Assembly: GCF_020783655.1 (NCBI RefSeq)
Contig: NZ_JAJGQH010000001.1
Coordinates: 62,001 to 126,000 of the forward strand
Origin: Xanthomonas melonis
GTDB taxonomy: Bacteria; Pseudomonadota; Gammaproteobacteria; Xanthomonadales; Xanthomonadaceae
Direction: 5' to 3'
Length of the DNA stretch: 64,000 bases
Position 1 is the stretch's first letter. Every line of letters starts with the position of its first letter. This document shows positions 38,672 to 46,952 of this stretch, in pieces. The notes under the pieces were generated by a model. That model saw only the letters and a program-made list of their open reading frames with translations, did no database searches and was not told where the DNA came from. The position numbers and the translations under genes are program-made.

Positions 38672-40048
38672 TCAGAGCTTGCTGACCCGAAACCGCCGGC
38701 CCTTGATCTTGCCTGCGTGCAAGTGCGCCAGCGCCTTAGCGACCTGGGCGCGCGCGATGGCGACGTAGGAGCGGGTAGGGTAGATGGCGATCTTGCCGAT
38801 CGCTGCGCCCGACAGCCCGGCTTCGCCGGTGAGCGCGCCCAGGATGTCGCCGGCACGCAGTTTGTCGGTCTTTCCGCCGTCGATGCGCAAGGTGGTCATC
38901 GACGCCTGCGGCAACTGCGCCGGGCGTGCAGTGGCCAAAGGGGCGCGCGACCATTTCAGCGGCTGGCCTTGTTCGGCTTCCAGCGCCTGCGCACGCGCGG
39001 TTTCGCGTGGGGCGACCAGGCTCAGCGCCAGTCCATGCTTGCCGGCGCGCGCGGTGCGGCCGATGCGGTGGCGGTAGGTCTCGGTATCGGTCGGCAGCTC
39101 GTAATTGACTACCGCCGACAGGTCTTCCACGTCCAGTCCGCGCGCGGCCACGTCGCTGGCGACCAGCACGTTGCAGCTGCGGTTGACGAAGCGCACCAGC
39201 ACTTCGTCGCGGTCGCGCTGCTCCATGTCGCCGTGCAGGGCCAGCGCGGAAAAGCCGAATTCCTGCAGCGAGCCGGCCACCTCGTCCACTTCCTTGCGGG
39301 TATTGCAGAACACCACGCTGGATTCGGGGTTGAAGCGCAGCAGCAGGCCGGCCACGGCCTTCTGGCGATAGCCGGGGTCCACCTCGAAGAACTGCTGGTC
39401 GATCTCCGGTGCGCTGTCGGCGCCTTCCACGGTGATCTCCACCGGTTCCTTCAGCAGTTCGCGCGCCAATACGCGAATCGCATCGGGAAAGGTGGCCGAG
39501 AACAACAGGCTCTGGCGGTGCTTGTCGCAGCGGCTGGCGATCTCGCGGATGGGTTCTTCGAAGCCCATGTCGAGCATGCGGTCGGCCTCGTCCAGCACCA
39601 GGGTGCGCACGCCGCCCAGATGCAGGGCGCGCTTGCGGGCCAGCTCCTGGATGCGGCCCGGCGTGCCCACGACGACCTGGGGGTCATGCGCTTCCAGCGA
39701 GGCCAGCTGCGGGCCCAGTGGCATGCCGCCGGTGAGCACCACCAGTTTCATGTTGGGGATGCCGGTCGCGAGCTTGCGCAATTGCTTGCCGACCTGATCG
39801 GCCAGTTCGCGCGTCGGGCACAGCACCAGCGCCTGCGCGCGGGTCAGCGCAGGATCCAGTTTCTGCAGCAGCCCCAATCCGAAGGCCGCGGTCTTGCCGC
39901 TGCCGGTCGGCGCCTGGGCGATGACGTCCAGCCCCTGCAGGATGGGCGGCAGGCTCTGCGCCTGGATGGGCGTGAGGACGGTGTAACCCAGGGCGTCGAT
40001 GCCGGGGGCCAGTGCCGGCGACAGCGGCAGCGCGGAGAATTCGTTCAT
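38672..40048 (-). CDS. dbpA: ATP-dependent RNA helicase DbpA
   Basis: A 458-residue DEAD-box helicase. It has the Q motif (YTVLTPIQAQSLP), APTGSGKT, PTRELA, DEAD, SAT and HRIGRTAR. The C-terminal 75 residues form a DbpA-type RNA-binding domain (DKLRAGDILGALTGEAGL, RRFRVSKL) that recognises hairpin 92 of 23S rRNA, so the role is in 50S subunit assembly. The ATG at 40048 (MNEFSALPLS) is the standard start. Intergenic heptamer repeats lie just upstream. Confidence 0.94.
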   Translation of the reverse strand: MNEFSALPLSPALAPGIDALGYTVLTPIQAQSLPPILQGLDVIAQAPTGSGKTAAFGLGLLQKLDPALTRAQALVLCPTRELADQVGKQLRKLATGIPNMKLVVLTGGMPLGPQLASLEAHDPQVVVGTPGRIQELARKRALHLGGVRTLVLDEADRMLDMGFEEPIREIASRCDKHRQSLLFSATFPDAIRVLARELLKEPVEITVEGADSAPEIDQQFFEVDPGYRQKAVAGLLLRFNPESSVVFCNTRKEVDEVAGSLQEFGFSALALHGDMEQRDRDEVLVRFVNRSCNVLVASDVAARGLDVEDLSAVVNYELPTDTETYRHRIGRTARAGKHGLALSLVAPRETARAQALEAEQGQPLKWSRAPLATARPAQLPQASMTTLRIDGGKTDKLRAGDILGALTGEAGLSGAAIGKIAIYPTRSYVAIARAQVAKALAHLHAGKIKGRRFRVSKL

Positions 40049-40061
40049 GGCGTAGTTTAGC

Positions 40062-40138
40062 CCGGGATTCGGGATTCGGGATTCGCAACTACAACGGCGC
40101 TCGCTCTGACCAATCCCGAATCCCCAATCCCCAATCCC
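40062..40138. repeat. Intergenic heptamer repeat (GGGATTC-type), inverted clusters
   Basis: Between dbpA and uup, three tandem copies of CGGGATT(C) are followed by CGCAACTACAACGGCG, then by inverted units AATCCCGAATCCCCAATCCC. The two clusters can pair into a long hairpin. A related stretch, GGGAATCGGAAATCGGGAAT followed by CGCAACGGCG, stands at 53965-53993. The shared CGCAAC...ACGGCG flank suggests one element type. Confidence 0.7.
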
Positions 40139-40151
40139 GTACAATCGGCAG

Positions 40152-42044
40152 ATGCCTTTAATCACACTGCAAAGCGTCGACTACAGCGTCGGCGGCCCGT
40201 TGTTGCTGGAAAAAACCGATCTCACGATCGAGCCGGGCGAGCGTATCGCTCTGATCGGCCGTAACGGCGCCGGCAAATCGACCTTGATGAAACTGATCGC
40301 CGGCGAGCTCAGGCCCGACGACGGCGAGGTGCGCGTGCAGCAGGGTGTACGCATCGCGCGGCTGGAGCAGGAGGTGCCGCAGGGCACCGGCGGCAGCGTG
40401 TTCGATGTGGTGGCCGATGGCCTGGGCGAGCTCGGTCACTGGCTGGCGGAGTTCCATCAGCTCAGCCATGCCGAGGTGTTCGACGCCGAGGCGTTCGGCA
40501 AGGTGCAGGCCAAGATCGATGCGGCCGACGGCTGGGCGCTGGATCAGCGTGTCAGCGAGACGCTGACCAAGCTGGAGCTCGACGGCGACGCGGAGTTCGC
40601 GCGGCTGTCCGGGGGCATGAAGCGGCGCGTGCTGCTGGCGCGTTCGCTGGTGTCTTCGCCGGACGTGTTGCTGTTGGACGAGCCCACCAACCATCTGGAC
40701 ATCGAGGCCATCGACTGGCTGGAAACCTTCCTGAAGGGTTGGAGCGGCAGCGTGCTGTTCGTCACCCACGACCGCCGCTTTCTGCGTGCGCTGGCCACGC
40801 GCATCGTCGAGATCGATCGCGGTCAGGTCACCAGCTGGCCCGGCGACTGGGCCAATTACGAGCGCCGCCGCGAGGAGCGGCTCAACGCGCAGGCGCAGGA
40901 GAATGCGCGCTTCGACAAGCTGCTGGCACAGGAAGAGGTGTGGATCCGGCAGGGCATCAAGGCGCGGCGCACCCGCGACGAAGGCCGCGTGCGGCGCCTG
41001 GAGGCGATGCGCAACGAGCGCGTGCAGCGGCGCGAGCTCACCGGCAATGTGCGCATGGAAGTCTCGCAGGGCGAGTCCTCCGGCAAGAAGGTGATCGAAG
41101 CCAAGGCGGTTGGTTTCGCATTTGGCGCGCGCACGATGGTCAAGGACTTTTCCACCATCATCCAGCGCGGCGACCGCATCGGCCTGATCGGCCCCAACGG
41201 CAGTGGCAAGACCACCCTGCTCAAGCTGCTGCTGGGCGATCTGCAGCCGCAACAGGGCGAGATCCGCATCGGCACCAATCTGCAGATCGCCTACTTCGAT
41301 CAGTACCGCTCGACCCTGCGCGAGGACTGGAGCGCGATCGAGAACGTGGCCGAAGGTCGCGATTTTCTGGAGATCAACGGCAAGCGCAAGCATGTGCATG
41401 CCTATCTGCAGGATTTCCTGTTCACGCCCGAGCGCGCACGCGCGCCGATCACGCGGCTGTCCGGCGGCGAGCGCAATCGCCTGCTGCTGGCGCGCCTGTT
41501 CGCGCAGCCGTCCAACCTGCTGGTGATGGACGAACCGACCAACGATCTGGACGTGGAAACGCTGGAGCTGCTGGAAGAACTGCTGGGTGAATACAGCGGT
41601 ACCTTGCTGCTGGTCAGCCACGACCGCGACTTCCTCGACAACGTGGTGACCTCCACGCTGGTGATGGAGGGCGATGGCCTGATTGGCGATTACGTCGGTG
41701 GCTACAGCGATTCCCTGCGCCAGCGGCGCAGCCCGGCGACCAGCGCGATGGCGGTGGCCAAGGCTTCGGCCACTGCCGCGGCCACCACGCCCGTGGCCGC
41801 TGCGGCGCCGGTCGACACTGCGGCCAAGCGCAAACTCAGTTACAAGGATGCGCGTGAGCTCGAGCAGTTGCCGGCGTTGATCGAGAGCTTGGAACAGCAG
41901 GTGGCGGCGCTGACCGAGGCGATGAACGACCCAGGCTTCTACCAGCGCGATACAGGGGCCATGGCCGCACATACCGCCGCATTGAGCGACGCGCAAGCAC
42001 AGCTGGATGCGGCCTACGCGCGCTGGGGCGAGCTGGATAGCTGA
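40152..42044 (+). CDS. uup: ABC-F ATPase, Uup type
   Basis: A 630-residue protein with two ABC domains and no membrane part. Walker A motifs are GRNGAGKST and GPNGSGKTT; signatures are LSGGMKRR and LSGGERNR; Walker B regions are LLLDEPTNHLD and LVMDEPTNDLD. An Ala/Thr-rich linker (about 530-560) leads to a C-terminal coiled coil (about 565-630) typical of Uup, which binds DNA and affects transposon excision and ribosome function. A hairpin that may end transcription lies directly behind it. Confidence 0.94.
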   Translation: MPLITLQSVDYSVGGPLLLEKTDLTIEPGERIALIGRNGAGKSTLMKLIAGELRPDDGEVRVQQGVRIARLEQEVPQGTGGSVFDVVADGLGELGHWLAEFHQLSHAEVFDAEAFGKVQAKIDAADGWALDQRVSETLTKLELDGDAEFARLSGGMKRRVLLARSLVSSPDVLLLDEPTNHLDIEAIDWLETFLKGWSGSVLFVTHDRRFLRALATRIVEIDRGQVTSWPGDWANYERRREERLNAQAQENARFDKLLAQEEVWIRQGIKARRTRDEGRVRRLEAMRNERVQRRELTGNVRMEVSQGESSGKKVIEAKAVGFAFGARTMVKDFSTIIQRGDRIGLIGPNGSGKTTLLKLLLGDLQPQQGEIRIGTNLQIAYFDQYRSTLREDWSAIENVAEGRDFLEINGKRKHVHAYLQDFLFTPERARAPITRLSGGERNRLLLARLFAQPSNLLVMDEPTNDLDVETLELLEELLGEYSGTLLLVSHDRDFLDNVVTSTLVMEGDGLIGDYVGGYSDSLRQRRSPATSAMAVAKASATAAATTPVAAAAPVDTAAKRKLSYKDARELEQLPALIESLEQQVAALTEAMNDPGFYQRDTGAMAAHTAALSDAQAQLDAAYARWGELDS

Positions 42045-42051
42045 TGGATTG

Positions 42052-42093
42052 ATTGGCAAGCCGGTGTGCAGATGCACCGGCCCGCATGCCAAT
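42052..42093 (+). terminator. Hairpin behind uup, possible terminator
   Basis: ATTGGCA pairs with TGCCAAT outside GCCGGTG/CACCGGC (8-base loop). The stem is good but no T run follows, so it may be a weak stop or an RNA-stabilising end. It also lies behind the convergent barstar gene. Confidence 0.45.
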
Positions 42094-42130
42094 GACGCCT
42101 GAGTGGCGTGCATCGCGCGCGCCGGATCGC

Positions 42131-42556
42131 TTACGCGCAGGCGCTGGCTGGCGCCACGAAGGCCGCAAATGTCTGCCCGCGCGTCGCCCAGGTGGTGGCG
42201 GCTTCGTCCAGGATGTCGAGCAAGCTGTCGCGGTCGCCCGGTGCGGACTGTGCCAGCGCATCGGCCCCATCGATCAACAGCGCATACCCGCGCGGCGCGG
42301 GCAGCCAGGACAGGTCGCGCAGACCGTCGCTGAGCGCGTCCCAGTTGCGGCCGAATCCCGCAGGAAAGTCCAGTTGGGTGGCCAGGCGCATCAGCAGCAT
42401 GCGCTTGTCGCTGCAACCGGCCAGATCCACGCGCAGGATGCGCAGGCCGGCATCGCGTGACAATGCCGCCATGGTATCCAGATCGCCGGTCTCGGCCTGG
42501 TACACGCCCGATTGCTGCGGGTCGGACAGATCCAGCGCGAAATCGCCCGCGCTCAT
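42131..42556 (-). CDS. Barstar-family RNase inhibitor
   Basis: A 141-residue cytoplasmic protein with a barstar domain. The fold core is visible as LRILRVDLAGCSDKRMLLM, then the recognition helix DFPAGFGRNWDALSDGLRDL with the conserved NWDAL, and LLIDGADALAQ. Barstar domains plug the active site of barnase-type RNases. The gene begins inside the last codons of the RNase gene upstream (4-base overlap), which supports an enzyme/inhibitor pair. There is no signal peptide, as expected for an immunity protein. Confidence 0.9.
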   Translation of the reverse strand: MSAGDFALDLSDPQQSGVYQAETGDLDTMAALSRDAGLRILRVDLAGCSDKRMLLMRLATQLDFPAGFGRNWDALSDGLRDLSWLPAPRGYALLIDGADALAQSAPGDRDSLLDILDEAATTWATRGQTFAAFVAPASACA

Positions 42557-42993
42557 GGCGCCTGCTCCGGTCTCGGGCCCTGGAAGGGCTTGAAGCTCTG
42601 GTAATGATCGTCGCTGTAGTACCACGTCTGTGGCGGGGCGCCGCCGGTGACGATGCGGCGTGCACCGCGGTCGGCGCTGCCGGGCGTGTCCACGGTGTAC
42701 TCGCGGTAATAGCCGCGCGGGCGTTCGGGCAGGCGATGTTCGCGATTGCCGAACACGCTGCCATCCTGCGGGTAAGGGAACGGCCCGCCGCGCTGGATCA
42801 GGACGATGGTGGCCATCGCCTCGATCGGCAGGAAGTCGGGCAGCGTGGGGACCTGGCGCGAGGGAACGGGAGCGGCGGCGGGAGCGCTGAGTTGCGGGGC
42901 GAACTGCGGCTTGGGCGTCTGCAACGCACGCATGCCCCACAGGCCGGCGACGAGCACGGCGATGGCGACGATCAGTAAAGCGGGCTTGCGCAT
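42553..42993 (-). CDS. Secreted or membrane-anchored barnase-type ribonuclease
   Basis: A 146-residue protein with an N-terminal hydrophobic helix (PALLIVAIAVLVAGLWGM), a Pro/Ala linker and a microbial RNase domain of the barnase/N1 family. Residues aligned by eye with barnase catalysis are the Glu in YYREYTVDTP, the Arg in GARRIVTGG and the His in SDDHYQSFKPF (barnase Glu73, Arg87, His102). It would cleave RNA outside the cytoplasm. The barstar gene overlaps its stop by 4 bases. The ATG at 42993 is chosen because the signal helix begins there. Confidence 0.88.
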   Translation of the reverse strand: MRKPALLIVAIAVLVAGLWGMRALQTPKPQFAPQLSAPAAAPVPSRQVPTLPDFLPIEAMATIVLIQRGGPFPYPQDGSVFGNREHRLPERPRGYYREYTVDTPGSADRGARRIVTGGAPPQTWYYSDDHYQSFKPFQGPRPEQAP

Positions 42994-43250
42994 GCAGGCG
43001 ATCCGTGGACGAAGAGGTGGCAGCAGCATGAGTATGCCGATGCGCGACTGTGTCGTTTTTGAATGCTCGGCCAGGTCGGTGTGGTTCACACGCAGGTAAC
43101 CGGGGCATGGTGCAAGGTGCGTGGCAGAAGACGGCCGCATGCGGTGGGACGAAGTTTCCCTTCCGACACCCTTGGTAAGCGTTGCTGCCGTCCTTACCAT
43201 CTACCCCGCAACGCCCGGTCTTCGCCGGGCGGCAAGTCCAGGAGACACGC

Positions 43251-43862
43251 ATGGCTTACACCCTTCCGCAGCTGCCCTACGCTTACGACGCGCTGGAACC
43301 CAACATCGATGCGCAGACGATGGAAATCCATCACACCAAGCATCACCAGACCTACATCAACAACGTCAATGCCGCGCTGGAAGGGACCGAGTACGCGGAT
43401 CTGCCGATCGATGAGTTGGTGTCCAAGCTGAAGAGCCTGCCGGAAAACCTGCAGGGCCCGGTGCGCAACAACGGTGGCGGCCACGCCAACCATTCGCTGT
43501 TCTGGACCGTGCTGTCGCCCAACGGTGGCGGCGAGCCCAAGGGCGAGGTCGCCAAGGCGATCGACAAGGATCTCGGTGGGTTCGAGAAGTTCAAGGAAGC
43601 CTTCACCAAGGCCGCCGTCAGCCGCTTTGGCTCGGGTTGGGCGTGGTTGAGCGTGACCCCGGACAAGAAGCTGGTGGTGGAAAGCACCGCCAACCAGGAC
43701 AGCCCGCTGTTCGAGGGCAACACCCCGATCCTGGGCCTGGACGTGTGGGAACACGCGTATTACCTGAAGTATCAGAACCGTCGCCCGGAATACATCGGCG
43801 CGTTCTACAACGCGGTCAACTGGGACGAAGTCGAGCGCCGCTATCACGCTGCCATCGCGTGA
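43251..43862 (+). CDS. sodA: Superoxide dismutase (manganese type)
   Basis: A 203-residue iron/manganese-family superoxide dismutase. Metal ligands are H27 (IHHTKHH), the His in [10 protein letters not shown], and the Asp and His in [12 protein letters not shown]. The glutamine in [10 protein letters not shown] and the glycines in NNGGGHANH are the signature of the manganese form. A strong ribosome site, AGGAG, lies 7 bases before the ATG at 43251. An inverted repeat follows the stop. Confidence 0.96.
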   Translation: MAYTLPQLPYAYDALEPNIDAQTMEIHHTKHHQTYINNVNAALEGTEYADLPIDELVSKLKSLPENLQGPVRNNGGGHANHSLFWTVLSPNGGGEPKGEVAKAIDKDLGGFEKFKEAFTKAAVSRFGSGWAWLSVTPDKKLVVESTANQDSPLFEGNTPILGLDVWEHAYYLKYQNRRPEYIGAFYNAVNWDEVERRYHAAIA

Positions 43863-43887
43863 ATCGTGCGGTGACGCGGTAATGCCG

Positions 43888-43913
43888 GAAGGCCGGGAGA
43901 GATCCCGGCCTTC
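43888..43913 (+). terminator. Hairpin behind sodA
   Basis: GAAGGCCGGGA, loop GAGA, TCCCGGCCTTC: a perfect 11-pair stem 25 bases after the sodA stop. The following bases (TGCTTGAT) are only moderately T-rich. Confidence 0.7.
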
Positions 43914-44169
43914 TGCTTGATGGTGGTCAGGTTTCTGTCCAGGCGCGCCCTGTGCAGCAGATTCCTGGTGATACTCCATCGTGGGCCAGCACGCTACTGT
44001 GGAGTGTTGCCGCAGACTCAGTCGATGCCAGGGCAGGGCGCTGCGCCAGTCCTGGCATGATGGATATCCATGATTCGGAGTCGCGCACCTGCAGGCGGGA
44101 GGCTTGGCCGATGGTGCCTGGTCGCGCAAGCATGCTGTTGCAGGTACGTCGCCGCAGGTCTAGCCAACG

Positions 44170-44199
44170 CAAAAGGCCGGAGCGATTCCGGCCTTTTGT
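44170..44199 (-). terminator. Terminator behind suhB
   Basis: AAAAGGCCGGA, short loop, TCCGGCCTTTT. The stem is flanked by A and T runs, so it can work in both directions. It lies 56 bases beyond the suhB stop on the minus strand and backs up the sodA hairpin on the plus strand. Confidence 0.82.
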
Positions 44200-44255
44200 A
44201 TGCCTGTTCCTGTCGCAGCGACACGCGCCGCGGACCTTGCCGTCGGTCGTAGGAA

Positions 44256-45089
44256 TCAGAATTTGGCGTCGAATTCGCGCGCGTAGCCGGTGTTGACGAT
44301 GACCTTTTGCAACGCGTCGCTGATCTTGATGTTACCAGCCACGATCTGCTGGGTTTCGGGCCCCAGGTTGTCCATGCGCGGCGAGGTGGCGCCCTTGTAA
44401 TCACACACCCGGCCGCCGGCTTCGCGTACCAGCAGCACGCCGGCAGCGATATCCCATGCTTTGACGCCGGCTTCGAAGTAGGCATCGGCGCGGCCGCAGG
44501 CCACGTAGGCCAGGTCCAGTGCCGCCGAGCCGGTGCGGCGCACGTCCTCGGCCTGCACCAGCAGCGCGTCCACGCACTTGAGCTGGGCGCTGGCGCGCGC
44601 GCGTTCGCGCGGCGGGAAGCCGGTGTGGATCATCGCACCTTCCAGATCCTTGCGTTCGGCGATGCGGATGCGGCGGTCGTTGAGTACCGCACCGGCACCG
44701 CGGCTGGCGGTGAACAGTTCGTTGCGCAGCGGGTCGAAGATCACCGCGTCGGTGGGCTCGCCGTTTTCCACCAGCGCGATCGAAACGCAATAGTGCGGGA
44801 AGCCACGCAGATAGTTGCTGGTGCCGTCGAGCGGATCGATGACCCAGGTATAACGGCCGCTCTTGCCACCCTGCACGCCGCCTTCTTCGCCGAACACCGC
44901 GTACTCCGGGTAGCCGCGCTTGAGTTCCTTGACGATGACCTTCTCGGCATCGGCATCGACTTCGCTGGCGTAATCCATCCGCCCTTTCTGCACTACGTTG
45001 AGTGCATCGAGTTTGTTGATGCCGCGCAACAGCACATTGCCGGCGAGGCGGGCGGCTTTGACCATGACGGTGACGGCGGGTTTCTGCAT
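44256..45089 (-). CDS. suhB: Inositol-1-monophosphatase SuhB
   Basis: A 277-residue magnesium-dependent phosphatase that also joins rRNA antitermination complexes in E. coli. Metal-binding motifs are [17 protein letters not shown] and [11 protein letters not shown]. The N-terminus [20 protein letters not shown] is close to the enteric protein. The ATG at 45089 lies about 117 bases from the divergent trmJ start; in many gammaproteobacteria suhB and trmJ are similarly head to head. Confidence 0.95.
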   Translation of the reverse strand: MQKPAVTVMVKAARLAGNVLLRGINKLDALNVVQKGRMDYASEVDADAEKVIVKELKRGYPEYAVFGEEGGVQGGKSGRYTWVIDPLDGTSNYLRGFPHYCVSIALVENGEPTDAVIFDPLRNELFTASRGAGAVLNDRRIRIAERKDLEGAMIHTGFPPRERARASAQLKCVDALLVQAEDVRRTGSAALDLAYVACGRADAYFEAGVKAWDIAAGVLLVREAGGRVCDYKGATSPRMDNLGPETQQIVAGNIKISDALQKVIVNTGYAREFDAKF

Positions 45090-45206
45090 GGTGAAAGCTC
45101 CCGTGAAGGCAGAAGTGGGCAATGACGAAGGTAAAAGAGCGGTCCGGCGCGAAATCCGGCCGCGCAGTTTACCATCTACGGCCGTATCGCTCCCCGATCT
45201 CCGTTC

Positions 45207-45971
45207 ATGTCCGTCACTCAGCGCATCCGTTTCGTCCTTGTCGGCACCCAGCATCCAGGCAACATCGGCGCCGCCGCGCGTGCGATGAAGACCATGGGCG
45301 TCTCGCGTCTGGTGCTGGTGGCCCCGGAGCGCGCACTCGACGACGACGCCTACCGGCGCTCGGCTGGCGCCGAGGATGTGCTGGGCGATGCGCCAGTGTT
45401 CGACACGCTGGCCGAGGCGGTCGCCGATTGCACGCTGGTGATCGGCTGCACGGCGCGTGCGCGCCGGGTGGCCTTGGAGGAACTGCTGCCGGACCAGGGT
45501 GCGCAGCGTGCGCTGGCCAAGGCCGGCGAGCCGGCCGAGGTGGCGTTCGTGTTCGGCCGCGAACGTACCGGCCTGACCAACGACGAGTTGCAGCTCTGCC
45601 ACGCGGCGGTGCACATCCCCTCCGACCCGCAGTTCAGTTCGCTCAATCTGGCCGCGGCGGTACAGGTGCTGGCCTACGAGGTGCGGCTGGCGCAGCTGGC
45701 GGCAGGGGAGGCCGAACCAGCTCCGGCAGCGGGCACCGGTTTGCGCGACGGCCCGGCCAGCCACGCGCAGCTGGAGGGCATGTTCGGTCAGCTCGGCGAG
45801 ACGCTGGAGGAGATCGATTTCCACAAGGGGCGTGCCCCGGACTCGGCGATGCGCAAGCTGCGGCGGCTGCTGCTGCGCGCGGAGATGACCGAGCAGGAAG
45901 TGCGCCTGATTCGCGGCATCCTGTCCGATGCGCAACGCATGGCGATGCTGGCCAAGCGCGCCGGAAGCTGA
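45207..45971 (+). CDS. trmJ: tRNA (cytidine/uridine-2'-O-)-methyltransferase TrmJ
   Basis: A 254-residue SPOUT methyltransferase that methylates the 2'-OH of nucleotide 32 in tRNA. It has the N-terminal [32 protein letters not shown] and the knot segment [20 protein letters not shown]-terminal helical domain follows. The start is supported by homologue length. The neighbouring PhnD-like gene begins 51 bases after the stop. Confidence 0.95.
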   Translation: MSVTQRIRFVLVGTQHPGNIGAAARAMKTMGVSRLVLVAPERALDDDAYRRSAGAEDVLGDAPVFDTLAEAVADCTLVIGCTARARRVALEELLPDQGAQRALAKAGEPAEVAFVFGRERTGLTNDELQLCHAAVHIPSDPQFSSLNLAAAVQVLAYEVRLAQLAAGEAEPAPAAGTGLRDGPASHAQLEGMFGQLGETLEEIDFHKGRAPDSAMRKLRRLLLRAEMTEQEVRLIRGILSDAQRMAMLAKRAGS

Positions 45972-46022
45972 CGTCTGTCACATCTTGCGAGATTCGGCTA
46001 GGCTGTCTGCAGCTCTAGGGGA

Positions 46023-46952
46023 GTGTCCGTTTTGCGCGGTCTACGATGGTGTCTGATTGCCTGCTGGCTGATCGCCGGGGCGGGCTTGGCCGCGACGGCT
46101 GCGGCAGCGCCGTCCTCGGTCCTGGTGCTGGGGCGGATCAGCGACGATCCGGCCACCCAGTACCATCAGCTCAAGCCGCTGCTCGATTACGTGGTACCGC
46201 GCATGCGTGAAGTGGGCGTTCGCCGTGGCGAGATCCTGATGGCGCCCGATGCACGGCAGATGGCCAGCTACCTGCGCCGTGGCCGGGTCGACTGGGTCAG
46301 CGAGACCGCCGGCGCGGCGATGCTGCTGGAGCAACGCGGCAGCGCGCATCCGCTACTGATGACCGAGCGTGGTGGTGTGCGCGAGTTCCATTCGGTGTTC
46401 TTCGTGCGCCGCGACAGCCCGATCCAATCGCTGGCGCAACTGCGCGGGCATAGCCTGGCGTTGCAGAGCGCCAGTTCCACCAGCGGTTACCTGCTGCCGA
46501 TGCTGGAGCTGATCCACCACGGCATGGCCTGTGACCTGCTGCTCTCGCCGGACGATGCCCAGGCGCCCGGTTCGGTGGGATACCTGATGGTGGGGTCGAA
46601 ATTGAACGTCGCGGCGCTGGTGCACGAGCGCCTGGTCGATATGGGCGTCCTCAGCGATCTGGATTGGAACGACGAACGCCATCTGCCGCCGGTGTTCAAA
46701 CGCGATTTCCGCATCGTGCACCGTACCGCGCCGGTACCGCGCGCAGTGGAGATGGTGCGGACCGGGCTGGATCCAGCGGTGGAGCGCCGGTTGCGTGCGG
46801 TGCTGCTGCAGGCCGCCTCCGACCCGAAGGCCGGCCCTGCATTGAAGCGTTTCTTCGGCACCACCGCGTTCCATCCGCTGGATGGCGCCAGCCGTAAACG
46901 TCTGGACGAACTGAGTGCCGGCGTGCGGCGCGTGAGGGATCAGGTGGAATGA
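46023..46952 (+). CDS. PhnD-like periplasmic phosphate/phosphonate-type binding protein
   Basis: A 309-residue secreted protein. A signal peptide (CLIACWLIAGAGLAATAAAA) precedes a PhnD-type binding fold: QLKPLLDYVVPRM, RGRVDWVSETAGAAMLL, FHSVFFVRRDSPIQSLAQL, and LALQSASSTSGYLLP, the usual anion-binding loop with consecutive Ser/Thr. No transport genes accompany it. Its stop overlaps the start of a GGDEF-EAL gene by 4 bases, so it likely serves as a periplasmic signal sensor. The GTG at 46023 is closely preceded by AGGGG; a TTG at 46032 would have better spacing. Confidence 0.85.
   Translation: MSVLRGLRWCLIACWLIAGAGLAATAAAAPSSVLVLGRISDDPATQYHQLKPLLDYVVPRMREVGVRRGEILMAPDARQMASYLRRGRVDWVSETAGAAMLLEQRGSAHPLLMTERGGVREFHSVFFVRRDSPIQSLAQLRGHSLALQSASSTSGYLLPMLELIHHGMACDLLLSPDDAQAPGSVGYLMVGSKLNVAALVHERLVDMGVLSDLDWNDERHLPPVFKRDFRIVHRTAPVPRAVEMVRTGLDPAVERRLRAVLLQAASDPKAGPALKRFFGTTAFHPLDGASRKRLDELSAGVRRVRDQVE

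Larger units (their letters stand above)
43863..44255. other. Gap between sodA and suhB
   Basis: 393 bases between convergent genes. Two hairpins (43888-43913 and 44170-44199) end the flanking transcripts. The middle (about 43920-44165) contains no frame with a recognisable protein and no repeat that I can see. Confidence 0.5.

Noticed and set aside
40158..42764. 868-residue minus-strand frame opposite uup
   Set aside because: Antisense shadow of two Walker-type ABC domains; no homology seen.
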